Shown here piece by piece: positions 53,088-63,820 of a DNA stretch of 64,000 bases. Position 1 is the stretch's first letter; every line of letters starts with the position of its first letter. The notes beneath the pieces are model-generated. The model was given only the letters and a program-made list of their open reading frames with translations. It ran no database searches and had not been told where the DNA came from. A program made the position numbers and the translations under genes. The DNA lies in assembly GCF_902859595.1 (NCBI RefSeq), contig NZ_CADIJQ010000001.1, positions 1,674,001 through 1,738,000 of the forward strand, read 5' to 3'. The DNA comes from Achromobacter kerstersii. Its GTDB lineage: Bacteria > Pseudomonadota > Gammaproteobacteria > Burkholderiales > Burkholderiaceae_B.

Positions 53088-53929
53088 GACAGCCAGCGCT
53101 TGCGGCGCTTGTAGTGCTTGATGTCGCGAAAGCCGCGCGCCTCGCCCGTGCCGCCCACGCCCAGATAGAACTCGCGCACGTCCGGGTCGGCGGCCAGCTT
53201 GTCGGCAGACCCGTCGATCACCACCTTGCCCGTTTCCATGATGTAGCCGTAATGCGCCACGGCCAATGCCACCGAGGCGTTCTGTTCAACCAGCAACATC
53301 GACACGCCCTGCTCGGCGTTGATGCGCGCGATGATGGAAAAAATGCTCTCCACCAGCATCGGCGACAAACCCAGCGACGGTTCATCCAACAGCATCAGCC
53401 GAGGCTGCGCAATCAGCGCCCGGCCAATGGCAAGCATCTGCTGTTCGCCCCCGGACAAATACCCCGCCAGCCCGCGCCGCCGCTCGAACAGGCGCGGGAA
53501 ATACCCGTAGACCAGATCGAAGTCCACGCGCGCCCCCGGCCTGCCCGTCAGCGCGTAGGTGGCCGCCACCAGGTTCTCTTCCACGGTCAGGTCTTCGAAC
53601 ACGCGCCGCCCTTCCATCACATGCGCCAGCCCCGCGCGCACCAGGTTTTGCGGCTTGGCGCCCGCCGTGTCGCCGCCGTTGTAGACGATGTGCCCGCGCA
53701 CGAGCGCCCCGTCTTCCAGGTCCAGCAAGCCGGACACGGCCTTCAAGGTTGTGGATTTTCCTGCGCCGTTGCTGCCCAATAGCGCCACGATGCTGCCGGC
53801 AGGCACCGACAGGGACAGGCCGCGCAACACCTGCACCGCCTTGTTGTAGACGACTTCGATATTGTTGATGTCCAGCACCGCTGCGGGCGGCGCCGTCGTC
53901 GTCTGTTGCGCGTCATGTCCCAGGTTCAC
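53084..53929 (-). CDS. livF: Branched-chain-amino-acid-type ABC transporter ATP-binding protein (LivF)
   Basis: 281 residues. Walker A GSNGAGKST, signature YLSGGEQQML and Walker B LMLLDEPSLGL, all typical of LivF, with a longer C-terminus (GTGEARGFRDIKHYKRRKRW) than usual, here rich in basic residues. It pairs with LivG. It begins 7 bp after the binding-protein stop. The presence of an acyl-CoA ligase behind it suggests a carboxylic acid cargo instead of amino acids. Confidence 0.92.
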   Translation of the reverse strand: MNLGHDAQQTTTAPPAAVLDINNIEVVYNKAVQVLRGLSLSVPAGSIVALLGSNGAGKSTTLKAVSGLLDLEDGALVRGHIVYNGGDTAGAKPQNLVRAGLAHVMEGRRVFEDLTVEENLVAATYALTGRPGARVDFDLVYGYFPRLFERRRGLAGYLSGGEQQMLAIGRALIAQPRLMLLDEPSLGLSPMLVESIFSIIARINAEQGVSMLLVEQNASVALAVAHYGYIMETGKVVIDGSADKLAADPDVREFYLGVGGTGEARGFRDIKHYKRRKRWLS

Positions 53930-53936
53930 AGTGGCC

Positions 53937-55118
53937 TCACTTCAACACGATCCAATCGGACGCCGGCACCATCTGCTTTTGCTTCACGTCAGCGCGATAG
54001 ATCCGGCCCACCGGAATGGAATTGCCCTTGATTGTGATCGGCACGCCGATCAGCCCGCCCGTGTCAAAGTCCTTGATGCCGTCCAGCGCGGCCTTCATGT
54101 TGGCGCTGGTCAGTTCCTTGCCGGCGTCCAGCGTGCGCTTGGCCACCTCTGAAAACAGCATCGCCGCCAGGAAGCCCTGCATATAGCCCGTGCTTTGATA
54201 CTGCGGACGCATTTCGCGAATCTTCTTCAGCATCGGCGCGTCGCCGTCCGTGTCGTAGTAGTACCGGTACGGCATCACGCCCATGAAGCCTTCGGCGTCT
54301 TCACCCATCTGCATCACCGTGGAGTTGTCCATGGTCCAGAACGTGCCCATGTAGCGTGTCTTGAGACCCATGCGCTTGCCCTGCCCCACGAATTCGGGAA
54401 TGGGCGCCAGCACATAGCCGTGGAAGATCGTGAAGTCAGGGTCGGCGCGGCGCAGCTTGATGACTTCGGTCGATACATCAACGCTGCCCGGCGGCGTCAT
54501 GATTTCGGTGGCGACTTTCAGCCCCAGCTTTTCAGCCACCGCGCGCGAACTCGCAATGGGGTCGCGGCCGAACTCGGTATCGGAATACACGAACGCGACT
54601 TTCGCGCCCGGCTGTTCCTTGGCGATGTAGCGCAGCAGAATGCCGAACATCTCGGTGTAGTCCGGCCCCAGCATGAACTGCGCGGGATACTTGGCCGGGT
54701 CGTTCAGCTCGGTCGCGAACGATGCGCCCGTCATCAGGATGTCGCCCGTGCGGTTCAGTTCGGCGTTGATGGTCTTCGAAAAGCCGGTCGAGTCCCCGTA
54801 GTAGAAATTCACCTTGTTCTGGCTGGTGATCTTCTTGAACGCGGCCACCGACGCATCCACCTTGTAGGCCGTGTCCTCAGGCACGTAGCGCAGCTTGCGG
54901 CCCTTGATGCCGCCCTGGTCGTTGATGATCTTCACGTAGTCGGTGATGCCCGCGTGAATGCCCTGGCCCGCGAAGGCGAACACGCCGCTCAGCGGAATCG
55001 ACCCGCCCAGCACCAGATCGTCCGCGGCCTGCGCCGCGGGCGCCACCGCCAATGCCGCCGCCAGGCCCAATGGGGCCAACAACTTCGATAAACCGCTGCC
55101 TATCCGGATGCGCTTCAT
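53937..55118 (-). CDS. Branched-chain-amino-acid-type ABC transporter substrate-binding protein
   Basis: 393 residues. A signal peptide ends near AAQAADD. The mature domain has LGGSIPLSGVFAFAGQG, DYVKIINDQGGIKGRKL (abbreviated: INDQGGIKGRKL), NVNF-like KVNFYYGDST and DTEFGRDP, which are typical of LivJ-like type I periplasmic receptors. The ligand-binding loop near GDSTGFS differs from amino-acid receptors, so an aromatic or aliphatic acid ligand is possible. Located between livM- and livF-type genes. Confidence 0.9.
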   Translation of the reverse strand: MKRIRIGSGLSKLLAPLGLAAALAVAPAAQAADDLVLGGSIPLSGVFAFAGQGIHAGITDYVKIINDQGGIKGRKLRYVPEDTAYKVDASVAAFKKITSQNKVNFYYGDSTGFSKTINAELNRTGDILMTGASFATELNDPAKYPAQFMLGPDYTEMFGILLRYIAKEQPGAKVAFVYSDTEFGRDPIASSRAVAEKLGLKVATEIMTPPGSVDVSTEVIKLRRADPDFTIFHGYVLAPIPEFVGQGKRMGLKTRYMGTFWTMDNSTVMQMGEDAEGFMGVMPYRYYYDTDGDAPMLKKIREMRPQYQSTGYMQGFLAAMLFSEVAKRTLDAGKELTSANMKAALDGIKDFDTGGLIGVPITIKGNSIPVGRIYRADVKQKQMVPASDWIVLK

Positions 55119-55166
55119 GATGTGTCTCCTTGGGTCTTATGGGTATTGCAGTCGGCCAGTCAGCGC

Positions 55167-56204
55167 TCAGGTCCGGAAAGGCCACAGGTGGAAGAAGCGG
55201 CGCACTCGCCGCCAGATTTCCGCGAGCCCATGCGGCTCGAAGATCAGAAAGCCCACAATCAGCAGGCCGAAAACAATGGTGCGCACGGGCGACACCAGCC
55301 GCAGCGCATCGCCGCCCACCGACAGCCAGCCCACGATCAGCTTCAACAATTCCGGCACCATCGTCATGAAGATGGCGCCCAGGATGGAGCCCAATATCGA
55401 CCCCATGCCGCCCACGATGATCGCGGCCAGAAAGAAGATCGACATGATCAGCGGAAAGCTCTCGGGCGTGACGACGCGAAAGAAATACGCCCACAGGCCG
55501 CCCGCCACCCCCGCGTAGAACGACGACAAGCCAAACGACAGTAGCTTGTAGTGCAGCAGCCGGATGCCCAGCACTTCGGCCGAGATATCGCGGTCACGGA
55601 TGGCGATAAAGGCGCGCCCGATGCGCGTGCGGAACAGGTTGGCTGCGCCCAGCACCATCAGCACCGTCACCGGCACAATCAGCCAATAGATCTTGAACGA
55701 GGTATCCAGGTCCACCCCCAACAGCCGTGCTGGCGGCACTTGCAAGCCGCTCGTGCCGCCCGTGAATTGCCAGTTGGCGAAAATGAAATGCGCGATGAAC
55801 GAGGCGGCAATCGTGGCAATGGCCAGGTACAGCCCCTTCACCCGCAGCGAGGGAATGCCGACCAGCAGCCCGCCCACCATCGCCACCACGCCACCGCCCA
55901 GCAGATTGACCAGCACCGGTGTCCCCAGGCGCAGCTCCATCACGGCCACGGTGTATGCGCCCAAGCCCATGAAGGCCGCCTGCCCCAGGCTGACCAGCCC
56001 GGTGTAGCCCGTCAGAATATTCAGCCCGGTCGCGCTGGCGATGTTGATCGCCACCAGGCAGGCCAGGTACAGCCAGTACGCGTCGGCCACGAACGGGAAC
56101 AGCACGAGGGACGCCGCCAGCAACGCCAGCCACACATGCTGCGTGCGCGTATCGAATAGCGCTTCGTCGGCCAGGTAAGTCTGCTTTGCAGTGGCGATGC
56201 GCAT
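55167..56204 (-). CDS. livM: Branched-chain-amino-acid-type ABC transporter permease (LivM)
   Basis: 345 residues, about ten membrane segments. LNILTGYTGLVSLGQAAFMGLGAY is the hallmark (shortened: GLVSLGQAAFMGLGAY), with a later VDLDTSF, IGRAFIAIRDRDISAEVLGI coupling loop and GGMGSILGSILG. It pairs with LivH to form the membrane channel. It lies 48 bp before the receptor gene and 3 bp after the livH stop. Confidence 0.93.
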   Translation of the reverse strand: MRIATAKQTYLADEALFDTRTQHVWLALLAASLVLFPFVADAYWLYLACLVAINIASATGLNILTGYTGLVSLGQAAFMGLGAYTVAVMELRLGTPVLVNLLGGGVVAMVGGLLVGIPSLRVKGLYLAIATIAASFIAHFIFANWQFTGGTSGLQVPPARLLGVDLDTSFKIYWLIVPVTVLMVLGAANLFRTRIGRAFIAIRDRDISAEVLGIRLLHYKLLSFGLSSFYAGVAGGLWAYFFRVVTPESFPLIMSIFFLAAIIVGGMGSILGSILGAIFMTMVPELLKLIVGWLSVGGDALRLVSPVRTIVFGLLIVGFLIFEPHGLAEIWRRVRRFFHLWPFRT

Positions 56205-56207
56205 GGG

Positions 56208-57086
56208 TCAGAGCCTCTCGATTTCACGGGTGCCGAACAGGCCGTAGGGCCTGACCATCAGCACCACTACCAACACGATGAACGTGGCCAGCAGCTTGAA
56301 CTCGCCGCCCAGGTACGCCCCCGCCCACGCCTCCAGCAAGCCGATGAACACGCCGCCCACCAAGGCGCCCGCCACGCTATCCAGCCCGCCCACGATCACC
56401 ACCACCAGCACCGACAAGCCAAACACGCCCATCGATGACGAGATGCCGCCAATCGCACCCACGATCACGCCCGACACCGCCGCCAGCGCACCCGCCGCCA
56501 CCCAGGCCAACGAGAACACGCGCGGCACGTTGATGCCCATTGCATACGCCGCGCCTTGGTCAGACGCCGTCGCGCGCAACGCCACGCCGCCGCGCCAGTA
56601 GCGAAACACCACCAGCACCAGCAAGGCCAGCACCACCGCCACCCAGAATCCGTAGAACACCTTGGGCGCCACAAAGGCTTCGCCCACCATCACGGGTGAA
56701 CGCGGCATGAACTCGGGCAAGCGGCGTTGGTCGGCCGTCCAGATCAGTTCCACCACGCCCACCAGAATGGACGCCAGCCCCACCGTCACCATGAACACCG
56801 AGATGGGCGCTTCGCCCAACATGGGCCGTATCGTCAGGCGCTCAACCAGCGCGCCCAAGGCGCCCGACACCACCACGGCGCCCACAATCGCCAGCCAGAT
56901 CGGCCATTCCATGCCGGTGGCAAAGGCATAGAACACATAGGCGCCCAGCATCAGGAATTCGCCGATGGCGATGTTCACCACGCGCGTCGCCTTGTAGACA
57001 ATCACAAACGCCAGCGCCGCCAGCGCATACAAGCCGCCGCTGCCCAAACCAGCCAGCGTCACTTCCAGAAAGAACAGCATGTCCAT
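56208..57086 (-). CDS. livH: Branched-chain-amino-acid-type ABC transporter permease (LivH)
   Basis: 292 residues with about eight membrane segments. GLGSGGLYALAALAFVIVYKATRVVNIAIGEFLMLGAY, here cited only as ATRVVNIAIGEFLMLG, is the LivH pattern, followed by ALRATASDQGAAYAMGI and GGLDSVAGALVGG. It forms the channel with LivM. It starts within 1 bp of the livG stop. Confidence 0.93.
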   Translation of the reverse strand: MDMLFFLEVTLAGLGSGGLYALAALAFVIVYKATRVVNIAIGEFLMLGAYVFYAFATGMEWPIWLAIVGAVVVSGALGALVERLTIRPMLGEAPISVFMVTVGLASILVGVVELIWTADQRRLPEFMPRSPVMVGEAFVAPKVFYGFWVAVVLALLVLVVFRYWRGGVALRATASDQGAAYAMGINVPRVFSLAWVAAGALAAVSGVIVGAIGGISSSMGVFGLSVLVVVIVGGLDSVAGALVGGVFIGLLEAWAGAYLGGEFKLLATFIVLVVVLMVRPYGLFGTREIERL

Positions 57087-57910
57087 CAGGCAGCCTCCCG
57101 CAAGCGGCGGCGCAGGTCGCCCACATCACCCGCGCCCAGATACGCCTTGATGACTTCCGGGTTCGCTTGGACCTGGCTGGGCGTGCCATCGGCAATGACC
57201 TGCCCAAAATTCAGCACCACCACGTGGTCCGACAGGTCCATCACCATGCCCATGTCGTGCTCCACCATCAGCACCGTCACGCCCCACTCAGAACGCGCGT
57301 CCAGGATGAAGCGCGCCATGTCGTCGGTTTCTTCACGATTCATACCGGCTACCGGCTCGTCCAGCATCAGCACTTTGGGGTTCATGGCCAGCGCGCGCGC
57401 CAGTTCCACGCGCTTTTGCAGCCCATACGACAAGGCCGCGACGGGCGCGTGGCGGATGTGGTCGATTTCAAGAAAATCGATGATGCGTTCTTCGATGTCG
57501 GCCCGCAGCGCCATCTCTTCGCGGCGCGCGCGGCCCAGGTAGAACAAGGCGTCCAGCACATTGGTGCGCAGATGCGCGTGGCGGCCCAGCTTGATGTTGT
57601 CCAGCACCGTCATGCCGCGAAACAGCGCAATGTTCTGAAAGCTGCGCGCCAAGCCCAGCTTGGCGCGTGCAGGCGCCGCGACACGCGTAATGTCGCGCCC
57701 TTCAAAGCGGATCTGCCCGGCGGCGGGTTTATAGAACCCGGAAATGGTGTTGAACAGCGAGGTCTTGCCGGCGCCATTGGGGCCGATGACCGTGGTGATG
57801 GAACCCGGCGCCACGCGAAAGCCCACGCCCGTCAGCGCTTTGACCCCGCCAAACGCCAAGGTAACCCCATCCACCTCCAGCAAGGGAGGTTGCTCGGACT
57901 GATCCACCAT
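57086..57910 (-). CDS. livG: Branched-chain-amino-acid-type ABC transporter ATP-binding protein (LivG)
   Basis: 274 residues. Walker A GPNGAGKTS, signature LSYGLQKRVE (the LivG form, with Tyr in place of the second Gly), Walker B LMLDEPVAGM and a C-terminal LNFGQVIADGTPS. This is the first gene of the operon that runs livG-livH-livM-receptor-livF-acyl-CoA ligase-thiolase-tetR. The 267 bp upstream separate it from the divergent enoyl-CoA hydratase gene and should hold both promoters. Confidence 0.93.
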   Translation of the reverse strand: MVDQSEQPPLLEVDGVTLAFGGVKALTGVGFRVAPGSITTVIGPNGAGKTSLFNTISGFYKPAAGQIRFEGRDITRVAAPARAKLGLARSFQNIALFRGMTVLDNIKLGRHAHLRTNVLDALFYLGRARREEMALRADIEERIIDFLEIDHIRHAPVAALSYGLQKRVELARALAMNPKVLMLDEPVAGMNREETDDMARFILDARSEWGVTVLMVEHDMGMVMDLSDHVVVLNFGQVIADGTPSQVQANPEVIKAYLGAGDVGDLRRRLREAA

Positions 57911-58165
57911 TTGTCTCCTCGCTGAATGATCGCGAAGTTTTTTTGCCGCCTTGGGCGGACATTTTTTAAGACGATGAATCAGGCGACCCGCGAGCCAGGA
58001 GATGCAACGAACCTGTCTTTACCTTTGCCTGTTCAGCGCCGGAAAATCGTTCATGCGGTACTGCGATGCGTTACGCTAAGCGTGCTCAAAACAAAACCAA
58101 GCAAGCGCTCGGTTCAGACCATAGCATCGCGGTTTTTGGATCGACAGTTGGTACTTACCCGATAA

Positions 58166-58981
<816 letters not shown>

Positions 58982-59045
58982 GGAATCGGAACGGCCGATG
59001 AAGGCCGATCATCATCGATCACCTCTCACCCGGGTAATAGCCAGA

Positions 59046-59936
59046 TCAGATCAGCCCGGCGCGCTTTTCCACGGCTTGCGCCCAGCGCCGCGCCACCGTC
59101 GGCGACGTTGCGCACGTGGCCGACTCCGTCACCACGCGCACGGCGCGTTCCAGCAGCTGGATATCCGCTTCATGCTGACGCGCCACATGCGGGTCTTCAA
59201 AGAAGATCACGCGCTGGCATTGATGCTCCAGCACCAGCTCGGCAATCTGCGCGTCGCCGCCCAGCGGCCCGCTCAGGTAACGATGCACCCACGGCGTATC
59301 CTTCGGCCAGCCGCGCGACCACGCCAGCTCGTTCAGGCGCCCGCCGGTGGTGCCGGTGGCGACACGCCGCGCAAACTGCGACAGCACATCAAAGTGCTCG
59401 CTGGCGAACGCCACCATCTCGTCTTTGAGCGCATCGTGGGCGATCATCGCCAGCGTCTGGCCCGCAAAATTAAAGAGGCGCGATGCCGACACATCGGGCG
59501 CGAGCCCGGCATGCACACGTTCGACTTCCATCCATTCGATGGCGCCCGCCAGCGTCGAGATAAACGGCCGGCCGTGCGTGATGCACTGACGCTTCAGCGC
59601 CAACGCTTCGGGGAAAATCGACGACGGGTCCACCGGGTCAATCAGATAGATGGCGCCATCAAACGGCGCCTGCCCATCGCGGCCCTCGGTGACGCGCGCC
59701 ACCAGCTTCATCAAGCCGCCTTCGCGCCCATACGGGTAGCGCACCAGGCCGCTATAGCCTTGCAGCATGCCTTCGCGCACGATGGCGTCGTGCGTGCGGC
59801 CAACGGTGTGCAGCTGCACACCCATCTCGCGAATGGTGGACGAACAGGCCCGCAACCAGGTGAACAGCGCGGCATCGGGAGTTTCGTGGTGCAGTCGATT
59901 GGCGGCCAGGCCAAAACGCAATTGGGCAGCGGGCAT
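59046..59936 (-). CDS. Protein with two methylglyoxal-synthase-like domains
   Basis: 296 residues from ATG 59936, twice the length of E. coli MgsA (152). The C-terminal half (about 158-280) matches MgsA well: IAHDALKDEM (His167, Asp168, Lys171), ATGTTGG (phosphate-binding Thr), SGPLGGDAQI with the catalytic Asp228, and RQHEADI with His255 and Asp258. The N-terminal half (about 5-130) repeats the fold, but has Asn in place of the first His (AANRLHH), GREGGLMKL where GGD is expected, and no His-Asp pair in DPVDPSS. MgsA converts dihydroxyacetone phosphate to methylglyoxal; the second half could do that, while the first may be regulatory or structural. The frame from 60020 adds an implausible leader over the terminator region. 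Confidence 0.85.
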   Translation of the reverse strand: MPAAQLRFGLAANRLHHETPDAALFTWLRACSSTIREMGVQLHTVGRTHDAIVREGMLQGYSGLVRYPYGREGGLMKLVARVTEGRDGQAPFDGAIYLIDPVDPSSIFPEALALKRQCITHGRPFISTLAGAIEWMEVERVHAGLAPDVSASRLFNFAGQTLAMIAHDALKDEMVAFASEHFDVLSQFARRVATGTTGGRLNELAWSRGWPKDTPWVHRYLSGPLGGDAQIAELVLEHQCQRVIFFEDPHVARQHEADIQLLERAVRVVTESATCATSPTVARRWAQAVEKRAGLI

Positions 59937-60023
59937 CGGTAGACTCAGGCAAATAGGAACACAACAATCGGACCCCTGATAATACCGTGGCCATGAAGGC
60001 CGCGGCATCGCAGGCGCCAAAAC

Positions 60024-60050
60024 AAAACGCTCCCCGTAGGGAGCGTTTTT
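60024..60050. terminator. Terminator at the end of the isc operon
   Basis: AAAACGCTCCC at 60024-60034 and GGGAGCGTTTT at 60039-60049 form a perfect 11-bp stem with a four-base loop. On the minus strand the stem is followed by TTTTGTTTTGG, which fits termination of the isc operon 10 bp after the iscX stop. A T-run is also present on the plus strand. Confidence 0.85.
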
Positions 60051-60059
60051 GCCAGCGGG

Positions 60060-60254
60060 TCAGTCCGCTTCGTCGATCCAGGCCATCTGAATGGCTTCCA
60101 GGATCTTCTCGCCACAGTGGGCGGGGTCATCGCTGAAATCCGGCAAGGCCATGACCCATTCGCGCAGCTGAGTGAAACGCAGCGTCTTCGGGTCCACGTC
60201 AGGGTGCGTGTCGACCAGCGCGGCCGCAATCTCGTAGGTATCGGTCCACTTCAT
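60060..60254 (-). CDS. iscX: Fe-S cluster assembly protein IscX
   Basis: 64 residues. The small acidic IscX/YfhJ fold is recognisable from MKWTDTYEIAAALVD, HPDVDPKTLRFTQL and WVMALPDFSDDP. It binds IscS and modulates cluster assembly. ATG 60254 overlaps the fdx stop by one base (TGATGA-type junction); longer frames run into fdx and are ignored. It is the last gene before the terminator. Confidence 0.92.
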   Translation of the reverse strand: MKWTDTYEIAAALVDTHPDVDPKTLRFTQLREWVMALPDFSDDPAHCGEKILEAIQMAWIDEAD

Positions 60255-60595
60255 CAATGGCCCTCTTTCGCGTGGTTGATGGTGTACTTGGGAATCTCGA
60301 CCGTCAGGTCGGTATCGGTCACCAGCGCCTGGCACGACAAGCGCGACGTCGGCGTCAGGCCCCAGGCCTTGTCCAGCAAATCTTCTTCGTCGTCCGTCGC
60401 GTCTTCCAGCGCAGAATAACCTTGCTTGATCACCACGTGACAGGTCGTGCACGCGCACGACAACTCGCACGCGTGTTCGATGTCGATGTGGTTATCCAGC
60501 AGAACGCGGCAGATCGACACGCCCTTGGGCGCGTCTTCGATCACGGCGCCTTCGGGGCAGTAATCGGGATGAGGCAATACAGTCAGTTTCGGCAT
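60254..60595 (-). CDS. fdx: Isc-type [2Fe-2S] ferredoxin
   Basis: 113 residues. The cluster ligands follow the Isc-ferredoxin spacing: Cys43, Cys49, Cys52 and Cys88 in HACELSCACTTC and SRLSCQA. It supplies electrons for cluster assembly on IscU. It lies 9 bp after the hscA stop and overlaps iscX by one base. Confidence 0.95.
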   Translation of the reverse strand: MPKLTVLPHPDYCPEGAVIEDAPKGVSICRVLLDNHIDIEHACELSCACTTCHVVIKQGYSALEDATDDEEDLLDKAWGLTPTSRLSCQALVTDTDLTVEIPKYTINHAKEGH

Positions 60596-60604
60596 AACTT
60601 CTAA

Positions 60605-62467
60605 TCAGGCGATCTCATCAAGTTTGCGGCCCGCCAATGCGGCGCGGATGCTGCGATCCATCCGCCGCGCGGCGAAGTCATCGGTCGCGGCCGACAAGGC
60701 CTGCACGGCGTCTTTCACCGTGTCCACGTCCTGCGCGTTTTGTGCGTCGATGGCGGCTTGCAGGCATTCGTCCACCTGCTTGCGCTCGTCGGCTTCCAGC
60801 AAGTCGCCGTCAACCGCCAGGGCGGCCTGAACGGATTCGACCAGTTGGCGCGCGTCCACCTGCTGCTCGCGCAACATGCGTGCACGGGCATCGGTATCGG
60901 CCTGCGCCACGCTGTCGGCCAGCATCTGCGCGATCTCGTCGTCGGTCAGGCCGTACGACGGTTTGACTGACACCGCAGCTTCCACGCCAGTGCTCTGCTC
61001 GCGCGCGGTAACGCTCAGCAGGCCATCCGCATCCACCTGGAAGGTCACGCGAATGCGCGCGGCGCCCGCCACCATCGGGGGGATGCCACGCAATTCAAAA
61101 CGTGCGAGCGAACGCGAGTCCGCCACAAGATCACGCTCGCCCTGCACCACGTGGATGCTCATGGCCGTTTGGCCATCCTTGAACGTCGTGAACTCTTGGG
61201 CACGCGCCACCGGAATCGTGCTGTTGCGCGGAATCACCCGCTCAACCAGGCCGCCCATCGTTTCGAGCCCCAGTGACAGCGGAATCACGTCCAGCAGCAG
61301 CCAGTCTTCGCCCGGCGCGCGGTTACCCGCCAGCAGATTGGCCTGCAAGGCCGCCCCCAGCGCCACGACTTGATCCGGGTCCAGATCGGTCAACGGCTCG
61401 GTGCCAAACACCTTGCCAACCGCGGCGCGCACAACGGGCATGCGCGTTGCGCCGCCCACCATCACGACGCCACGCACATCGGCGGGTTTCAACGACGCAT
61501 CGCGCAAAGCGCGGCGTGCGCAATCCAGCGTGCGCTCGATCAGCGGCTGCGCCAGCGTTTCAAATTCAGCGCGCGTCAGGGTCAGATTCACATCTCGGCC
61601 GTCAGACAAAGCCAGCTTCAACGTGGCGGTCTCGGCGTCCGACAAGGCTTCACGCGCGGTACGAGCGGCCATCAGCAACCCGCGGCGATCCGCCGGCGAG
61701 AACTCGCCCGCCGCCAGCTTGGCCACGGCGTGGTCAGCGATCAGCGCATCAAAGTCATCACCACCCAGCGCGGTGTCGCCGCCGGTGGAGATCACTTCGA
61801 ACACGCCCTGCGTCAGACGCAAAATCGAAATGTCGAACGTGCCGCCGCCCAAGTCGTACACGGCGTACACACCTTCGGACGCGTGATCCAAACCGTAGGC
61901 AATGGCCGCAGCCGTGGGCTCGTTCAGCAGGCGCAGTACGTTCAGGCCGGCCAAACGCGCCGCATCGCGCGTCGCTTGCCGCTGAGCATCGTCAAAGTAT
62001 GCCGGCACGGTGATCACCGCGCCCACCAGGTCGTCGCCCAGCACGTCTTCAGCGCGCTGGCGCAGCACCGCCAGAATCTGCGCGGACACCTCGACCGGGC
62101 TCAGATCACCCTGCGCCGTGCGGATACGCACCATGCCGGGCGCATCCACGAATTCGTAGGGGGCACGCGTGGCGCGCGCCTCTTCCAACGAACGGCCCAT
62201 GAATCGCTTCACGGACACAACGGTATTCAAGGGGTCTTCGGCTTGCTGAGCCAGAGGCTCGCGGCCCGTGGTGACTTTCCCGCCGGGGAAATAACGCACC
62301 GCCGACGGCAGCAAGGCATAGCCCTGCGCGTCAGGCAACACTTCGGCCACGCTGCTGCGCACCGCCGCGACGAGAGAATTGGTAGTGCCCAGATCGATCC
62401 CGACCGCCAGCTTGCGCTGGTGCGGCGCGGGCGATTCACCGGGCTCGGATATCTGCAATAAGGCCAT
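60605..62467 (-). CDS. hscA: Fe-S protein assembly chaperone HscA
   Basis: 620 residues, a DnaK-type Hsp70. The nucleotide-binding domain starts with [15 protein letters not shown] and includes [21 protein letters not shown] and [18 protein letters not shown] [12 protein letters not shown]. The substrate-binding domain begins after residue ~395. With its co-chaperone HscB it drives transfer of clusters from IscU, recognising the LPPVK motif present in the IscU of this operon. Confidence 0.96.
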   Translation of the reverse strand: MALLQISEPGESPAPHQRKLAVGIDLGTTNSLVAAVRSSVAEVLPDAQGYALLPSAVRYFPGGKVTTGREPLAQQAEDPLNTVVSVKRFMGRSLEEARATRAPYEFVDAPGMVRIRTAQGDLSPVEVSAQILAVLRQRAEDVLGDDLVGAVITVPAYFDDAQRQATRDAARLAGLNVLRLLNEPTAAAIAYGLDHASEGVYAVYDLGGGTFDISILRLTQGVFEVISTGGDTALGGDDFDALIADHAVAKLAAGEFSPADRRGLLMAARTAREALSDAETATLKLALSDGRDVNLTLTRAEFETLAQPLIERTLDCARRALRDASLKPADVRGVVMVGGATRMPVVRAAVGKVFGTEPLTDLDPDQVVALGAALQANLLAGNRAPGEDWLLLDVIPLSLGLETMGGLVERVIPRNSTIPVARAQEFTTFKDGQTAMSIHVVQGERDLVADSRSLARFELRGIPPMVAGAARIRVTFQVDADGLLSVTAREQSTGVEAAVSVKPSYGLTDDEIAQMLADSVAQADTDARARMLREQQVDARQLVESVQAALAVDGDLLEADERKQVDECLQAAIDAQNAQDVDTVKDAVQALSAATDDFAARRMDRSIRAALAGRKLDEIA

Positions 62468-62540
62468 GATTCTATTTTTCTGGTCAGTAGGCGGCGAAGT
62501 CCTGGCGCCCGTCTCCGGGGCGCCCCAACGCAGCGTAGGG

Positions 62541-63053
62541 CTATCCAGCGGGCTGGGCGTGCGCCAGCTCTTCAGCCAGCTTTTCCACGAACATCCATTC
62601 CCGCACCTTGAGCCCGGCAGTCGCGTAGTCGCGTTCGGTATCCAGCAGCCGGGTCAGCGTGGCGCGCATCGTAACGCGCGCCTCTTCCAACTCCGATTGC
62701 AGGGCGGCCAACGCGGCAGCGTCGTCTCGCGCATCGTCCAGCATCTCGCGCCAGGTCATTTGCTGCATCAGGAAAGCGGTGTCCATGGACGTGTTGCTTT
62801 CGGTCTGCAAATCAACGCCTGCCTGCTCGCACAGGTAACGCGCCCGCAACAACGGGTCGCGCAGCACACGGTAAGCCTCGTTCGCACGCGCCGCCCATTG
62901 CATGGCGACGCGGCGTTCCGCGGGGCTGGCCGTGGCAAAACGGTCGGGATGCACTTGCGCGGCGACAGCGCGCCACGACGATTCCAACGCTTGCGCGTCC
63001 AGGTCGAAGCGTGCCGGTAAGCCGAACAGGCTGAAGTGGTCGTCTCCAGCCAA
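62541..63053 (-). CDS. hscB: Fe-S protein assembly co-chaperone HscB
   Basis: 170 residues. An N-terminal J-domain has HPDRF with the HPD at 35-37, and [21 protein letters not shown] (abbreviated: [17 protein letters not shown]). The C-terminal helical domain binds IscU. It stimulates HscA ATPase activity and presents IscU to it. 73 bp separate it from hscA. Confidence 0.95.
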   Translation of the reverse strand: MAGDDHFSLFGLPARFDLDAQALESSWRAVAAQVHPDRFATASPAERRVAMQWAARANEAYRVLRDPLLRARYLCEQAGVDLQTESNTSMDTAFLMQQMTWREMLDDARDDAAALAALQSELEEARVTMRATLTRLLDTERDYATAGLKVREWMFVEKLAEELAHAQPAG

Positions 63054-63056
63054 GAC

Positions 63057-63380
63057 TTACACCGTGAACGACTCGCCGCAGCCGCAGGTCGCCTTCTCGT
63101 TGGGGTTGCGGAACTTGAAACCTTCGTTCAGGCCTTCGCGGGCGTAATCCAGCTCGGTGCCATCCAGGTAAGCCAGGCTCTTGGGGTCGATGAAGACCTT
63201 TACGCCAAAGCTCTCGAACACGGCGTCTTCCGGCGCCGAGTCGTCCACGTATTCCAACTTGTAGGCCATGCCGGAGCAGCCCGTCGTCCTAACGCCGAGC
63301 CGCAAGCCGATACCCTTTCCGCGCTTTTGCAAGTAGCGGCCGATATGGGTGGCAGCCTGTTGGGTCAGGGTAACGGACAT
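63057..63380 (-). CDS. iscA: Fe-S cluster assembly/carrier protein IscA
   Basis: 107 residues. The three conserved cysteines are Cys35 (TTGCSGMAY), Cys99 and Cys101 (CGCGESF). A-type carriers bind iron or [Fe-S] clusters and pass them to targets. Its place between iscU and hscB favours IscA over ErpA. It is separated from iscU by 2 bp and from hscB by 3 bp. Confidence 0.95.
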   Translation of the reverse strand: MSVTLTQQAATHIGRYLQKRGKGIGLRLGVRTTGCSGMAYKLEYVDDSAPEDAVFESFGVKVFIDPKSLAYLDGTELDYAREGLNEGFKFRNPNEKATCGCGESFTV

Positions 63381-63382
63381 GA

Positions 63383-63787
63383 TCAGCCTGCCACCGCTTC
63401 GGCCGGAACCGAGTGCTTTTCTTTGTAGTTCTGCACCGCGGCCTTGATCGCGTCTTCGGCCAGGATGGAACAGTGAACCTTCACCGGCGGCAGAGCCAAC
63501 TCTTCAGCAATCTGCGTGTTGCGGATGTTCATGGCTTGGTCCAACGTCTTGCCCTTGACCCATTCGGTCACGAGCGAGCTGGACGCAATGGCCGAACCGC
63601 AACCATAGGTCTTGAAGCGCGCGTCTTCGATCACGCCAGCTTCGTTTACCTTGATCTGCAGCTTCATCACGTCGCCACAGGCGGGCGCGCCGACCATGCC
63701 GGTACCAACCGACTCGTCCGACTTGTCGAACGAACCGACGTTGCGCGGGTTTTCGTAGTGATCCAGGACTTTAGTGCTGTAAGACAT
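63383..63787 (-). CDS. iscU: Fe-S cluster scaffold protein IscU
   Basis: 134 residues. Cluster-binding residues are Cys37 and Asp39 (APACGDV), Cys63 (YGCGSA) and Cys106 (VHCSIL); the HscA recognition motif LPPVK is at 99-103. It receives sulfur from IscS and iron, then builds [2Fe-2S] clusters. 33 bp separate it from iscS. Confidence 0.97.
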   Translation of the reverse strand: MSYSTKVLDHYENPRNVGSFDKSDESVGTGMVGAPACGDVMKLQIKVNEAGVIEDARFKTYGCGSAIASSSLVTEWVKGKTLDQAMNIRNTQIAEELALPPVKVHCSILAEDAIKAAVQNYKEKHSVPAEAVAG

Positions 63788-63820
63788 ATTAGTTCTCCAC
63801 GTATTTCTTGGCGCGGGCGC

